From: Burkholderiales bacterium
GTDB taxonomy: Bacteria; Pseudomonadota; Gammaproteobacteria; Burkholderiales; SG8-39
Assembly: GCA_016649475.1 (NCBI GenBank)
Contig: JAENXP010000006.1
Location: 1-15,512, forward strand
Reading direction: 5' to 3'
DNA: 15,512 nucleotides
Shown here: positions 1-6,993 of the stretch, one piece after another
How positions within the stretch are numbered: position 1 is the stretch's first letter
Layout of the letters: every line of letters begins with the position of its first letter
The notes under the pieces: generated by a model
What the model was told of the DNA's origin: nothing
The model's input: the letters and a program-made list of their open reading frames with translations, nothing else
The model's database searches: none
Program-made: the position numbers and the translations under genes

Positions 1-436
1 CGAGCGCGCCGCAGCACTTGAAGCCGATCTGCAGCACGTCCTCCACCGGGAGCAACGTTTCGGCGCTCACATGCTGCGACAGATCGCCGCCCGAAACCAC
101 CTCCATTGCGATATGGCCGGAGTCCTCCTGCACCACTGCGTCTAGGATCGCGGCGATATGCGGATGCTTCAGCTTGCCCGCAAGCGACGCCTCGTTGAGG
201 AATTGCGATCGGTACACCGAGCCGAACTCGGTGTCCTTGAACACCTCGGGCTCGATCACCTTGAGCGCCACTTCCTTGCCCGAGAAGGTGTCCACGGCGA
301 GATAGACGGTGCCGGTTGCGCCCTTGCCGAGTTGCTTGCGGATGTCGTACTTGCCGATCTGCAGGCTCAGACCAGATTCGGAGGATAGGTCCATCAGACT
401 TGATCCATCATGCTTTACCGATTGCCATGGTGTCAT
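1..436 (-). CDS. Serine/threonine protein kinase, N-terminal part (cut by the window edge)
   Basis: Translating the minus strand from the edge gives 145 residues of a Hanks-type (PknB-like) kinase. It has a glycine-rich loop GKGATGTV (about residues 37-44), the ATP-anchoring lysine in VALK (K59), the helix-C glutamate in LNEAS (E82) and the hinge region MEVVSGGDLSQH. The catalytic HRD and DFG loops lie beyond the edge. It would phosphorylate Ser/Thr of unknown targets; the visible part shows no membrane segment. I chose ATG at 436 because AAGGG stands five bases before it. ATG at 394 is in frame, starts closer to the conserved domain, but has no ribosome binding site. The gene follows the permease on the same strand with a gap of about 110 bases, so co-transcription is possible. 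The fold is secure; the substrate is unknown. Confidence 0.88.
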   Translation of the reverse strand, partial: MTPWQSVKHDGSSLMDLSSESGLSLQIGKYDIRKQLGKGATGTVYLAVDTFSGKEVALKVIEPEVFKDTEFGSVYRSQFLNEASLAGKLKHPHIAAILDAVVQEDSGHIAMEVVSGGDLSQHVSAETLLPVEDVLQIGFKCCGAL

Positions 437-464
437 TCTAACCCTTGCTATCCCGATGGGCTAT

Positions 465-553
465 GGCAGCTCACGGCAGCTCACGGCTGGGGGGCCACCC
501 CTTTGCCGTGGTATTGCATCGAGCCGGCGTGACCCTGGCAGCCCCCCCTAGCC
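465..553. repeat. Intergenic tandem repeat and G/C-tract inverted repeat between permease and kinase
   Basis: Two copies of GGCAGCTCAC sit head to tail at 465-474 and 475-484. They are followed by an imperfect inverted repeat, GGCTGGGGGGC (485-495) against GCCCCCCCTAGCC (541-553). The second arm covers the permease stop codon at 548-550. In the minus-strand transcript this could fold into a long stem at the permease 3' end with a loop of about 45 bases. That might attenuate read-through into the kinase. No T-tract follows, so it is not a standard terminator; the function is inference. Confidence 0.4.
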
Positions 554-2845
554 GAGTGTAGCCTGCCCGGCGGGCCGCTGCGGATCATCCCCGGATTCGA
601 CGTCCGGATCGGCGTCCAGATCCACGTCCTGCGCCGCCATGGTCATCGCTACGAGTGGAAGCGCCTGCAGCAGGCTGGGCAGATCGCCTCCGGCCGGGCC
701 GTAGAAGCGCCCGCCGTGTATGCCGAAGGGCAGAAACACCAGCGCGCTGTCGTGCGAGTGCGCGACTATCGCCTCTGCTTCGAGATGATCGATCACCTCG
801 ATACGCGCTTCGATGCGAAATTCCGCGAGCGTTGCCTTGAGCGCCGCGGACGCGCTCTCGCTGTCCTCATCTTCGTTGGGCGCCGCAAGCAGGCGGATTT
901 GCGCATCCTCCCACTCATCGCTGCGCGTGACCAGGTGCGCAAGCAGCAGCATCAGCTCGCCGGTCCGGTTCGGCCGCCACCAGACGTCGATGACACGCTC
1001 GCGCGCCGGGCGCGCGGTCACCTCGCTCCACTCCTGCTCATTGCCGTCGAGAATGAGCAGATTGCTGCCGAGGCGAAAGGCCGTGCGCAGATTCTGCCCG
1101 AAGCGATTCACCCCGAGCGCATGCGCGGAGGTGGACGCCTCCTCGATCCAGTTGGCGACCACGGTATTGACACGCAGCGGGCCGATTCCCGCCGACTGCA
1201 CGATCGCCGCGAGCATGGAATCGAATTCGCCGCCGGTGACAACCAGCGGAAACGCGGTGGACCTGGACTCGCGCAACTCTTCGGCCAGCTCCTCGAGTAC
1301 GCGCTTGCGCTGATCGATCATTTCCGCTCCCTGGCCCTGGAGCACGCGCACCACGGTAGTCAGCCCGCTGCCGCCCTCTATCCAGGAAGCGAACTGCACC
1401 AGACGCTGCCGCCGGCGCGCGGTGTCGGAGAACACCAGCAGTTGCGGACGCCAGTCGCGCGGGTGCTCGGGCTCGGCGGCCGCGGCGAGCAGGTGTTTGC
1501 GTGCCATCTGCAGGTGGCTGGAGCGGCGGCTGTCCGCCCAGCCTGCGGGCGCCGCCTTGTGTTCGAGATACTGGTAGATGCCGAACAGCACCGCCACTGC
1601 AATCGCGCCGCTCGCAAGATCGATGGCAAGCATCGCGCCGGCGCACAACAGCGCACCGGCCAGACTCGCGCGCTGATCGAAGAAGCGAAAGCGCGGACGA
1701 AACGACGGGTTCTGCGTGCGCGCCTCGAAATAGGTGGCGTAATTCAGCAGGCCATAGGAGACCAGGAAGAACATCGACACCAGCGAGGCTATGGCATTGA
1801 GATCGCCCAGCGCCACGACCGCGGCGGCGATGACCGATGTCAGCAGCACGCCGCGACGCGGATTGTTGCTGCTGCCGCTGCCGAGGGCGAAGGGCTTGAG
1901 CGCCGGGAAAATGCCGTCCGCGCTCAGGGATTGCAGAATGCGCGGCGCGCCGAGAAACGAAGCGAGCGCCGAGGACAGCGTCGCCGCAAGCACGCCGGCG
2001 ACGACCAGCGGCGCATAGCTGGCCACGCGTTGCATGGCGTCGTAGTCGGCGGAAAGTTCGGCGTTGGGCAGCGCCGCCGCGAACAGCACGGCCGCGCCTA
2101 TGTACACCAGCATCGACAGCCCCACCGCCCAGAGCACGCCGCGCGGAATGCTGCGCCCCGCATCGGCCAGATCGCCCGACATGCTCACGCCCTGGGTGAA
2201 ACCTGTGACCGCGGGGAAGAAGATCGCGAATGCGACCCAGAACGGGAGAGGCACGGGCGGGGGCCTCCAGTTCGCGGCGAGCGTGTCCATGTTCCACGCG
2301 CCCAGCGCTCCCAGCGCAAATACGCCGATTGCCGCGGCGATCGCCGCCATTACTACATACTGAAACCGCGTCGCCCAATCCGAGCCCAGCCAGGCGAGCA
2401 GGCCGAGGGCGAGCACCGCGCCGCCGCCGATTTCGCGCAGCAGCAGTCCGTCGCGCCCGGGAAGCCAGGCGCCGACCGCCTCGGCAAAGCCGATGCAATA
2501 GAAGCCCACCGACACCGCCTGCGCGAGAAACAACACCAGGCCGATGGCGCCGCCGAAGCTCACGCCCAGGGTTCTCGATATGAGGTAATAATCGCCGCCG
2601 CCTTTGACGCGCAGGTTGGTCGCGATTGCCGACAGCGACAGCGAGGTAAGCAGGGATACGGCATGCGCGACGGCGATAATCGCCAGCGTCTGTGCCAACC
2701 CCGAGTGCCCGACGACATAGCCCAGCCGCAGGAAAAGAATGATGCCGAGGATGGTCAGTATGCTCGGCGTGAACACGCCGGCAAAGGTACCCAGCCCGGC
2801 ATGCCTGGCAGCGGGAGCAGTGGCTGTTTGCGTATTTTGTTGCAT
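548..2845 (-). CDS. Cation-chloride-cotransporter-like (SLC12-type) permease of the APC superfamily
   Basis: A 765-residue inner-membrane protein. Residues 1-430 form about 12 hydrophobic segments, and 440-765 form a hydrophilic cytoplasmic domain, as in NKCC/KCC transporters. Signature stretches match the SLC12 family in order: TPSILTILGIILFLRLGYVVG (TM1, about 26-46), FGGAIGL with FAEAVG (97-125), FFPAVTGFTQG and SGDLADAGRSIPRG (209-236), LGAPRILQSLSADGIFPAL (298-316), and the NNPRRG to RPRFRFFD stretch (327-390). The substrate may be Na/K/Cl or amino acids; bacterial members are poorly characterised. ATG 2845 has only a weak GGAA before it, but the coding signal begins there. It shares strand with the kinase downstream. 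Its antisense strand is also open for a long way, as expected at this GC content. Confidence 0.9.
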   Translation of the reverse strand: MQQNTQTATAPAARHAGLGTFAGVFTPSILTILGIILFLRLGYVVGHSGLAQTLAIIAVAHAVSLLTSLSLSAIATNLRVKGGGDYYLISRTLGVSFGGAIGLVLFLAQAVSVGFYCIGFAEAVGAWLPGRDGLLLREIGGGAVLALGLLAWLGSDWATRFQYVVMAAIAAAIGVFALGALGAWNMDTLAANWRPPPVPLPFWVAFAIFFPAVTGFTQGVSMSGDLADAGRSIPRGVLWAVGLSMLVYIGAAVLFAAALPNAELSADYDAMQRVASYAPLVVAGVLAATLSSALASFLGAPRILQSLSADGIFPALKPFALGSGSSNNPRRGVLLTSVIAAAVVALGDLNAIASLVSMFFLVSYGLLNYATYFEARTQNPSFRPRFRFFDQRASLAGALLCAGAMLAIDLASGAIAVAVLFGIYQYLEHKAAPAGWADSRRSSHLQMARKHLLAAAAEPEHPRDWRPQLLVFSDTARRRQRLVQFASWIEGGSGLTTVVRVLQGQGAEMIDQRKRVLEELAEELRESRSTAFPLVVTGGEFDSMLAAIVQSAGIGPLRVNTVVANWIEEASTSAHALGVNRFGQNLRTAFRLGSNLLILDGNEQEWSEVTARPARERVIDVWWRPNRTGELMLLLAHLVTRSDEWEDAQIRLLAAPNEDEDSESASAALKATLAEFRIEARIEVIDHLEAEAIVAHSHDSALVFLPFGIHGGRFYGPAGGDLPSLLQALPLVAMTMAAQDVDLDADPDVESGDDPQRPAGQATLG

Positions 2846-2919
2846 GTATTGTTCCGGCTTGCGCCGATAGACGGCTGCGAGCGAGCGCCCAGTTTAGCTG
2901 ATACCCGGCCAGCCGGTCC

Positions 2920-3600
2920 TCAAGCTAGCGGCGCACCCGTCGGCGCAATCAGCTCCGGCCCCTGATTGCGGGCATTGCCGATTTGGCGGCCGATCGGAAT
3001 GGCTCGCAACTCCGTCGCCGGATAACTCGCGATCATGGTCTGGATCTGCGCCGGGTCCTGCAGCGCAGGGTCCAGCCAGCGCGCGTACTGCCTGCGCGGG
3101 ATGATCACCGGCATGCGGTCATGGATGCGCGCCATCAATTCGTTGGGCTCGGTGGTGACAATGGTGAACGAACGCAACTCCCCTTCGGGCCCGGCCCAGG
3201 TCTCCCACAGCCCGGCGAACGAAAACAGTTCGCCGCTACCGAGCTTGATCAGATACGGCTGCTTGCCACCGGCCTGCAGCTTCCACTCGTAGAAGCCCGT
3301 CGCCGGAACCAGGCAGCGGCGCTGCCGCAACGCGGCGCGGAAAGCCGGCTTGGTCGCGACGCTTTCCCCGCGCGCGTTGATGGTCTTGTAGCCTATGGCC
3401 TTATCCCTGGCCCAATGCGGAATCAGGCCCCAATGGTGCCAGCGCGCCACGCGCTGCGCGCCCTCGTTCAGGATCACCAGCTGATCGGTCGCCGGCGCCA
3501 CGTTATAGCGCGCCAATGGCGACGCGCGCAATTCGACCTGGACCTGAAACGCATCGAACAGCGCCTGCGCATCGGTGATGATGTTGTATCTGCCGCACAT
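2920..3600 (-). CDS. yedK: SOS response-associated peptidase (SRAP), YedK/HMCES type
   Basis: A 226-residue protein of the SRAP family. These proteins form a thiazolidine crosslink between their N-terminal cysteine and abasic sites in single-stranded DNA, shielding the lesion. Every key residue is at the position known for E. coli YedK: Cys2 (MCGRYN), Asn75 (TINARGE), Glu105 (GFYEWK) and His160 (RIHDRMPVI). The start must be ATG 3600 because Cys2 has to become the N terminus after Met removal; a longer 5' extension to 3636 would bury it. No ribosome binding site precedes the ATG, and a -10-like CATAAT lies only six bases upstream, so the mRNA may be leaderless. It diverges from the DUF2189 gene. 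No LexA box was recognised. Confidence 0.96.
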   Translation of the reverse strand: MCGRYNIITDAQALFDAFQVQVELRASPLARYNVAPATDQLVILNEGAQRVARWHHWGLIPHWARDKAIGYKTINARGESVATKPAFRAALRQRRCLVPATGFYEWKLQAGGKQPYLIKLGSGELFSFAGLWETWAGPEGELRSFTIVTTEPNELMARIHDRMPVIIPRRQYARWLDPALQDPAQIQTMIASYPATELRAIPIGRQIGNARNQGPELIAPTGAPLA

Positions 3601-3606
3601 GTGGCG

Positions 3607-3612
3607 ATTATG
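3607..3612 (-). promoter_or_regulatory. Candidate -10 element of the SRAP gene (leaderless start)
   Basis: CATAAT on the minus strand ends six bases before the ATG at 3600. With the usual distance from -10 to transcription start, the mRNA would begin at or next to the A of the start codon. A weak TTGCGG can be placed about 18 bases upstream as a -35. The absence of a Shine-Dalgarno sequence fits a leaderless transcript. Confidence 0.35.
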
Positions 3613-3661
3613 CTGCCCCGGCCGGCGCCGCCGCAAGCCGCGCGGGGATTCCGCGTCAGGT

Positions 3662-3689
3662 TTGCCAACTCGCGCGGTTCACGTATATT
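3662..3689 (+). promoter_or_regulatory. Candidate promoter of the DUF2189 gene (leaderless start)
   Basis: TTGCCA at 3662-3667 and TATATT at 3684-3689 are 16 bases apart, a good sigma-70 match. The -10 ends six bases before the ATG at 3696, so transcription would begin at about the start codon. No ribosome binding site is present between them, in agreement with a leaderless message. Confidence 0.45.
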
Positions 3690-3695
3690 TCCGCC

Positions 3696-4493
3696 ATGAA
3701 CGACACGAACAAGAACGAGGACGACGATCCGGGCAAGTCCTTTCCCCGGATACGCGAGGTCGGTTTCGATGCACCCTGGCGCTGGCTCAAGGCCGGCAGC
3801 CGCGACCTGCGCCGTGCCCGCGGGAGCAGCCTGTTCTACGGCATGTGCTTTGCCATCGCCGGCTGGATGATGCAGCTCGTGTTCGCGCACGCTTACGCCC
3901 TGTTCGCGGGTCTGGCCACGGGCTTTTTGTTGCTCGGCCCCTGCCTCTCGATGGGGCTATACGACATCAGCCGCCATCTTGAACGCGGCGAAACGCCGCG
4001 GCTGGGCGCAAGCCGCATCCCCTGGGGTTCCACGCTCGGCAACATCGGCGTATTCGCCGCCGTGCTGGCGGTGATCCTGCTGGTCTGGGCGCGCGCGTCG
4101 ATGGTGATTTTCGCGCTCTCCTACAACGGCGGCGTGCCGAGCTTTGCCGACGTCCTGCGTGCAGTCTTCGGCTTCGAGCAGCCGGCCTTCGCGCTGATCT
4201 ACTTCGCCTCCGGCGGCTTGTTCGCGCTCCTGGTGTTCGCGATCAGCGTCGTCGCCATGCCGCTGATGCTCGACCGCAATACCGACGCGGTCACGGCCGC
4301 CATCGCCAGCCTGATCGCCTTTGCCCGAAACCCCGGCCCGCTCCTGCTCTGGGCCGCGTGCATCGTCGCGCTGACTGCGCTTGGCTTCGCCACTTTCTTC
4401 GTGGGACTGATCTTCACCACGCCGCTGATCGGCCACGCCAGCTGGCATGCCTATCGCGACCTGGTCGAACCGGCACAGGACATAACTCCCTGA
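3696..4493 (+). CDS. DUF2189 family integral membrane protein
   Basis: A 265-residue protein with a charged N terminus (about 40 residues, including WRWLKAGSRDL) followed by several hydrophobic segments. These lie at roughly 44-62, 67-90, 115-140, 160-185 and 212-245. The layout, the GWMMQL and LLGPCLSMGLYDISR stretch, and the C-terminal PLIGHASWHAYRDLV motif are typical of DUF2189, a bacterial inner-membrane family without an established function. It begins divergently from the SRAP gene, 95 bases away, and ends about 50 bases before the convergent aldehyde dehydrogenase. There is no Shine-Dalgarno sequence before the ATG; the candidate promoter implies a leaderless mRNA. Family assignment is from memory of the motifs. 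Confidence 0.85.
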   Translation: MNDTNKNEDDDPGKSFPRIREVGFDAPWRWLKAGSRDLRRARGSSLFYGMCFAIAGWMMQLVFAHAYALFAGLATGFLLLGPCLSMGLYDISRHLERGETPRLGASRIPWGSTLGNIGVFAAVLAVILLVWARASMVIFALSYNGGVPSFADVLRAVFGFEQPAFALIYFASGGLFALLVFAISVVAMPLMLDRNTDAVTAAIASLIAFARNPGPLLLWAACIVALTALGFATFFVGLIFTTPLIGHASWHAYRDLVEPAQDITP

Positions 4494-4543
4494 GCGCGTA
4501 AGCCCGGCGTCCCGAGGTGTTTCGCGCCCGCTACGCGTGCCGG

Positions 4544-6025
4544 CTACAGCTTTACGCAAACATTGCGCAACTCGGTATAGAACTCGAGCGAATGTACGCC
4601 CCCCTCGCGGCCGATGCCCGACTGCTTCGAGCCGCCAAAGGGCGTGCGCAGGTCGCGCAGGAACCAGCAGTTGACCCAGCAGATGCCGACTTCGATTTTC
4701 GCGGCGACGCGGTGCGCGCGCGCGAGATTGGTGGTCCAGATGGTGGTGGCCAGACCGTACTGCGTGTCGTTGGCGAGCCGCACCGCCTCCTCCTCGGTAT
4801 CGAACGCACGCACGTGGCAGCAGGGTCCGAAAATCTCCTCGCGCACCACCGCGGAGTCCTCCGGCAGCCCGGTCCAGATAGTCGGCTCGACCCAGCAACC
4901 CCGGGCCAGTTCGCCTTCCATTTTCGGCACGCCGCCGCCGGTGACCACGGTGGCGCCTTCTTTGCGCGCGCGCTCGTAGTAGGAGATCACCTTGTCGCGA
5001 TGCTCCGGGCTGATCAGCGGTCCCAGACCGGTGCTCGCGTCCTCCGGGCGGCCGAGCTTGAAACTTTCGGCCTTCGCTTTGAGCGCGGCGACGAATTTGT
5101 CGAATATCGGCCGCTCGACATAGACGCGCTCGGTCCCCAGGCACACCTGCCCGCAGTTGGCGAACACCGCGCGCCCCATGCCCTCCACTGCCGCATCGAA
5201 ATCGCAGTCGGCAAACACCACGCCGGCGTTCTTGCCGCCGAGTTCGAACGAGACCGGGCGCACGCGGTCGGCCACCGCTTTCATGATGGCGGCGCCGGTG
5301 CGCGTCTCGCCGGTAAAAGTGACCGCGTCTATGCCGGGGTGGCGCGTGAGCAGTTCGCCGGCCGAGCCGGGGCCGAAACCGTGGATCACGTTATAGACCC
5401 CCTTGGGCACGCCGACTTTATTCATCACCTCCCCCAGCAGGGTCGCCGTGACGGGCGTTTCTTCCGAAGGCTTGACCACCACGGTGTTGCCGCAGGCGAG
5501 CGCCGGGCCGACTTTCCATGTCATCAGCAGCAGCGGCAGATTCCACGGCGCGATCACCGCGATCACGCCTCTGGGCACGCGAATGGCGTAGTTGATCGCG
5601 CCTTTCTTGTCGGGCGTGGCCATCTGGAAAAATTCGCTGGGCACGTTTTTCACCACGTCGGCGAAAATCTTGAAATTGGCCGCGCCGCGCGGAATGTCGA
5701 TGTGCCGCGCCAGGCTTGCGGGCTTGCCGGTGTCCGCGACCTCCGCCTCGAGGAACTCGTCGAAGCGCCGGTTGATTTCGTTCGCCACCGCATAGAGCAG
5801 TTCGGTGCGCTCGGCCATCTCGAGCGCACCCCAGGGCCCGCTGAGCGCGGCGCGGGCGGCTTTCACCGCCGCATCCACCTCGGCCTCCCCCGCCTCGGAC
5901 ACCAGCCCTAGCAGGCGCGCATCCACCGGCGAGCGGTTCTCGAAGGTCTTGCCCGACGCTGCCGCGACGAAGGCGCCGTCGACGAAATTGAGGAAGTTCG
6001 CTGATGCCTGAGGATTTGTGCCCAT
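4544..6025 (-). CDS. 2-hydroxymuconate/2-aminomuconate-6-semialdehyde dehydrogenase-type ALDH
   Basis: A 493-residue NAD-dependent aldehyde dehydrogenase. It shows the oxyanion Asn162 (PWNLP), cofactor Lys185 (VKPSEE), general base Glu261 (FELGGKN), nucleophile Cys295 (GQVCLG), Glu397 (EEIFGP) and the C-terminal PFGGSKQSGIGREGG. Two arginines, Arg113 (DIPRG) and Arg457 (WFLRDLR), sit at the positions of the substrate-carboxylate arginines of bacterial 2-aminomuconate semialdehyde dehydrogenase (Arg120 and Arg464, offset of seven as for all catalytic residues). This supports a muconic semialdehyde substrate from meta cleavage of catechols or aminophenols. The start ATG 6025 has AAGGA six bases upstream. 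No other meta-pathway gene is in the window, so the physiological pathway is unclear. It diverges from an SDR gene. Confidence 0.9.
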   Translation of the reverse strand: MGTNPQASANFLNFVDGAFVAAASGKTFENRSPVDARLLGLVSEAGEAEVDAAVKAARAALSGPWGALEMAERTELLYAVANEINRRFDEFLEAEVADTGKPASLARHIDIPRGAANFKIFADVVKNVPSEFFQMATPDKKGAINYAIRVPRGVIAVIAPWNLPLLLMTWKVGPALACGNTVVVKPSEETPVTATLLGEVMNKVGVPKGVYNVIHGFGPGSAGELLTRHPGIDAVTFTGETRTGAAIMKAVADRVRPVSFELGGKNAGVVFADCDFDAAVEGMGRAVFANCGQVCLGTERVYVERPIFDKFVAALKAKAESFKLGRPEDASTGLGPLISPEHRDKVISYYERARKEGATVVTGGGVPKMEGELARGCWVEPTIWTGLPEDSAVVREEIFGPCCHVRAFDTEEEAVRLANDTQYGLATTIWTTNLARAHRVAAKIEVGICWVNCWFLRDLRTPFGGSKQSGIGREGGVHSLEFYTELRNVCVKL

Positions 6026-6189
6026 GCCTGGTCCTTTTTCTCGATGCCTCGCAGGCCGCCATCATAAACAAACCAGGGCAGGCGCGCGAGGACAGCCTCC
6101 GCAAGCACGCGCACAGCGCGCGCCGGTGCTAGCATTGGATGCAGTCGACCGAAACAACTAGCAACCACTTCAATGACAGGAGAACCGAT
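6026..6189. promoter_or_regulatory. Divergent intergenic region between aldehyde dehydrogenase and SDR
   Basis: These 164 bases must hold the promoters of two divergent genes. Ribosome binding sites are clear: AAGGA for the dehydrogenase (6032-6036 on the minus strand) and AGGAGA for the SDR (6178-6183). CTAGCA occurs twice in direct orientation at 6129-6134 and 6158-6163, which could be a regulator-binding repeat. No convincing -35/-10 pair was found on either strand. Confidence 0.4.
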
Positions 6190-6936
6190 ATGTCTCGTGT
6201 TGCCATCATCACCGGATCCGGCCGCGGCATAGGCGCGGCGACGGCCAAACTTGCGGCCAAGCACGGCTATGCCGTATGCGTGAACTACCTGAAGAACGAA
6301 GAGCGCGCCCACGCGGTCGTGGCGGAAATTCGCGCAGGCGGCGCAAAAGCGATCATGGTGAAGGCGGACACCGCGAACGAAGGCGAAGTGATCAAACTGT
6401 TCGAGCGTGTCGACAAGGAACTCGGCCCGGTCACCGCGCTGGTCAACAACGCCGGCATCACCGGGCGCGCCGGGCGCCTGGACAGCTTCGATGCCGGCGC
6501 GATCCAGCGTGTGCTCGAAGTCAATGTGTCCGGCGCCATTTTCTGCGCGCAGCAGGCAGTGCGGCGCATGTCGACCAAAACCGGCGGTTCAGGCGGCGCC
6601 ATCGTCAATGTGTCTTCGCTTGCGGCCACCCTGGGCGGTGCCAATCAGTGGATTCCGTACGCGGCCGCCAAGGGCGCAATCAACAGCTTCACCATCGGCC
6701 TGGCGAAAGAAGTGGCGGCCGAGGGCATACGCGTCAACGCCATCAGTCCCGGGCTGATCGACACCGAGATCCACGCCGAGGCGGGCCTGGGCGAACGCCT
6801 GAAAACCGTGATTCCGATGGTGCCGATGGGCCGCCTGGGGACGGCGGAGGAATGCGCCGAGGCGATTCTGTGGCTGCTCTCAGGCGAGGCTGCCTATATG
6901 ATAGGCAGCATTCTGACCCTGTCCGGCGGTCGCTGA
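6190..6936 (+). CDS. SDR family oxidoreductase, YgfF-like (3-oxoacyl-ACP reductase type)
   Basis: A 248-residue classical short-chain dehydrogenase/reductase. It has the cofactor motif TGSGRGIG (8-15), Asp60, NNAG (86-89), Asn112, catalytic Ser143 (NVSSLA), Tyr157 and Lys161 (YAAAKGA), followed by RVNAISPGLIDTEIHA. The overall sequence resembles E. coli YgfF, including the GGSGGAIVNVSS stretch and IPM before the C terminus. It would reduce or oxidise a carbonyl/alcohol with NAD(P)H; the substrate is unknown. I chose ATG 6190 because AGGAGA stands six bases before it and the Rossmann fold starts directly. An in-frame ATG at 6139 would add 17 atypical residues. It converges on the lipoprotein gene. 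Confidence 0.93.
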   Translation: MSRVAIITGSGRGIGAATAKLAAKHGYAVCVNYLKNEERAHAVVAEIRAGGAKAIMVKADTANEGEVIKLFERVDKELGPVTALVNNAGITGRAGRLDSFDAGAIQRVLEVNVSGAIFCAQQAVRRMSTKTGGSGGAIVNVSSLAATLGGANQWIPYAAAKGAINSFTIGLAKEVAAEGIRVNAISPGLIDTEIHAEAGLGERLKTVIPMVPMGRLGTAEECAEAILWLLSGEAAYMIGSILTLSGGR

Positions 6937-6937
6937 A

Positions 6938-6960
6938 CTGCGGATTTGTCGCAGGCTTTC
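6938..6960 (+). terminator. Weak hairpin after the SDR gene
   Basis: CTGCG (6938-6942) pairs with CGCAG (6950-6954) around a seven-base loop directly after the SDR stop codon, followed by a pyrimidine-rich stretch (GCTTTC). It may be a weak terminator between the two convergent units; the stem is only five pairs. Confidence 0.25.
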
Positions 6961-6993
6961 CTCTGCCCGCGGCCAGTCGCATCGCGTACGGTA

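Noticed and set aside
716..2965. 749-codon open frame on the plus strand antisense to the permease
   Set aside because: It is extremely rich in Arg, Ala, Gln and His with no domain. The minus-strand frame encodes clear SLC12 motifs, so this is a GC-driven shadow.
3957..5144. 395-codon minus-strand frame across the DUF2189 and aldehyde dehydrogenase genes
   Set aside because: It lies antisense to one clear gene and out of frame with another. Its Arg/Gly/Glu-rich product has no family features.
4517..5911. 464-codon plus-strand frame antisense to the aldehyde dehydrogenase
   Set aside because: The opposite strand has every ALDH catalytic residue; this product is low-complexity.
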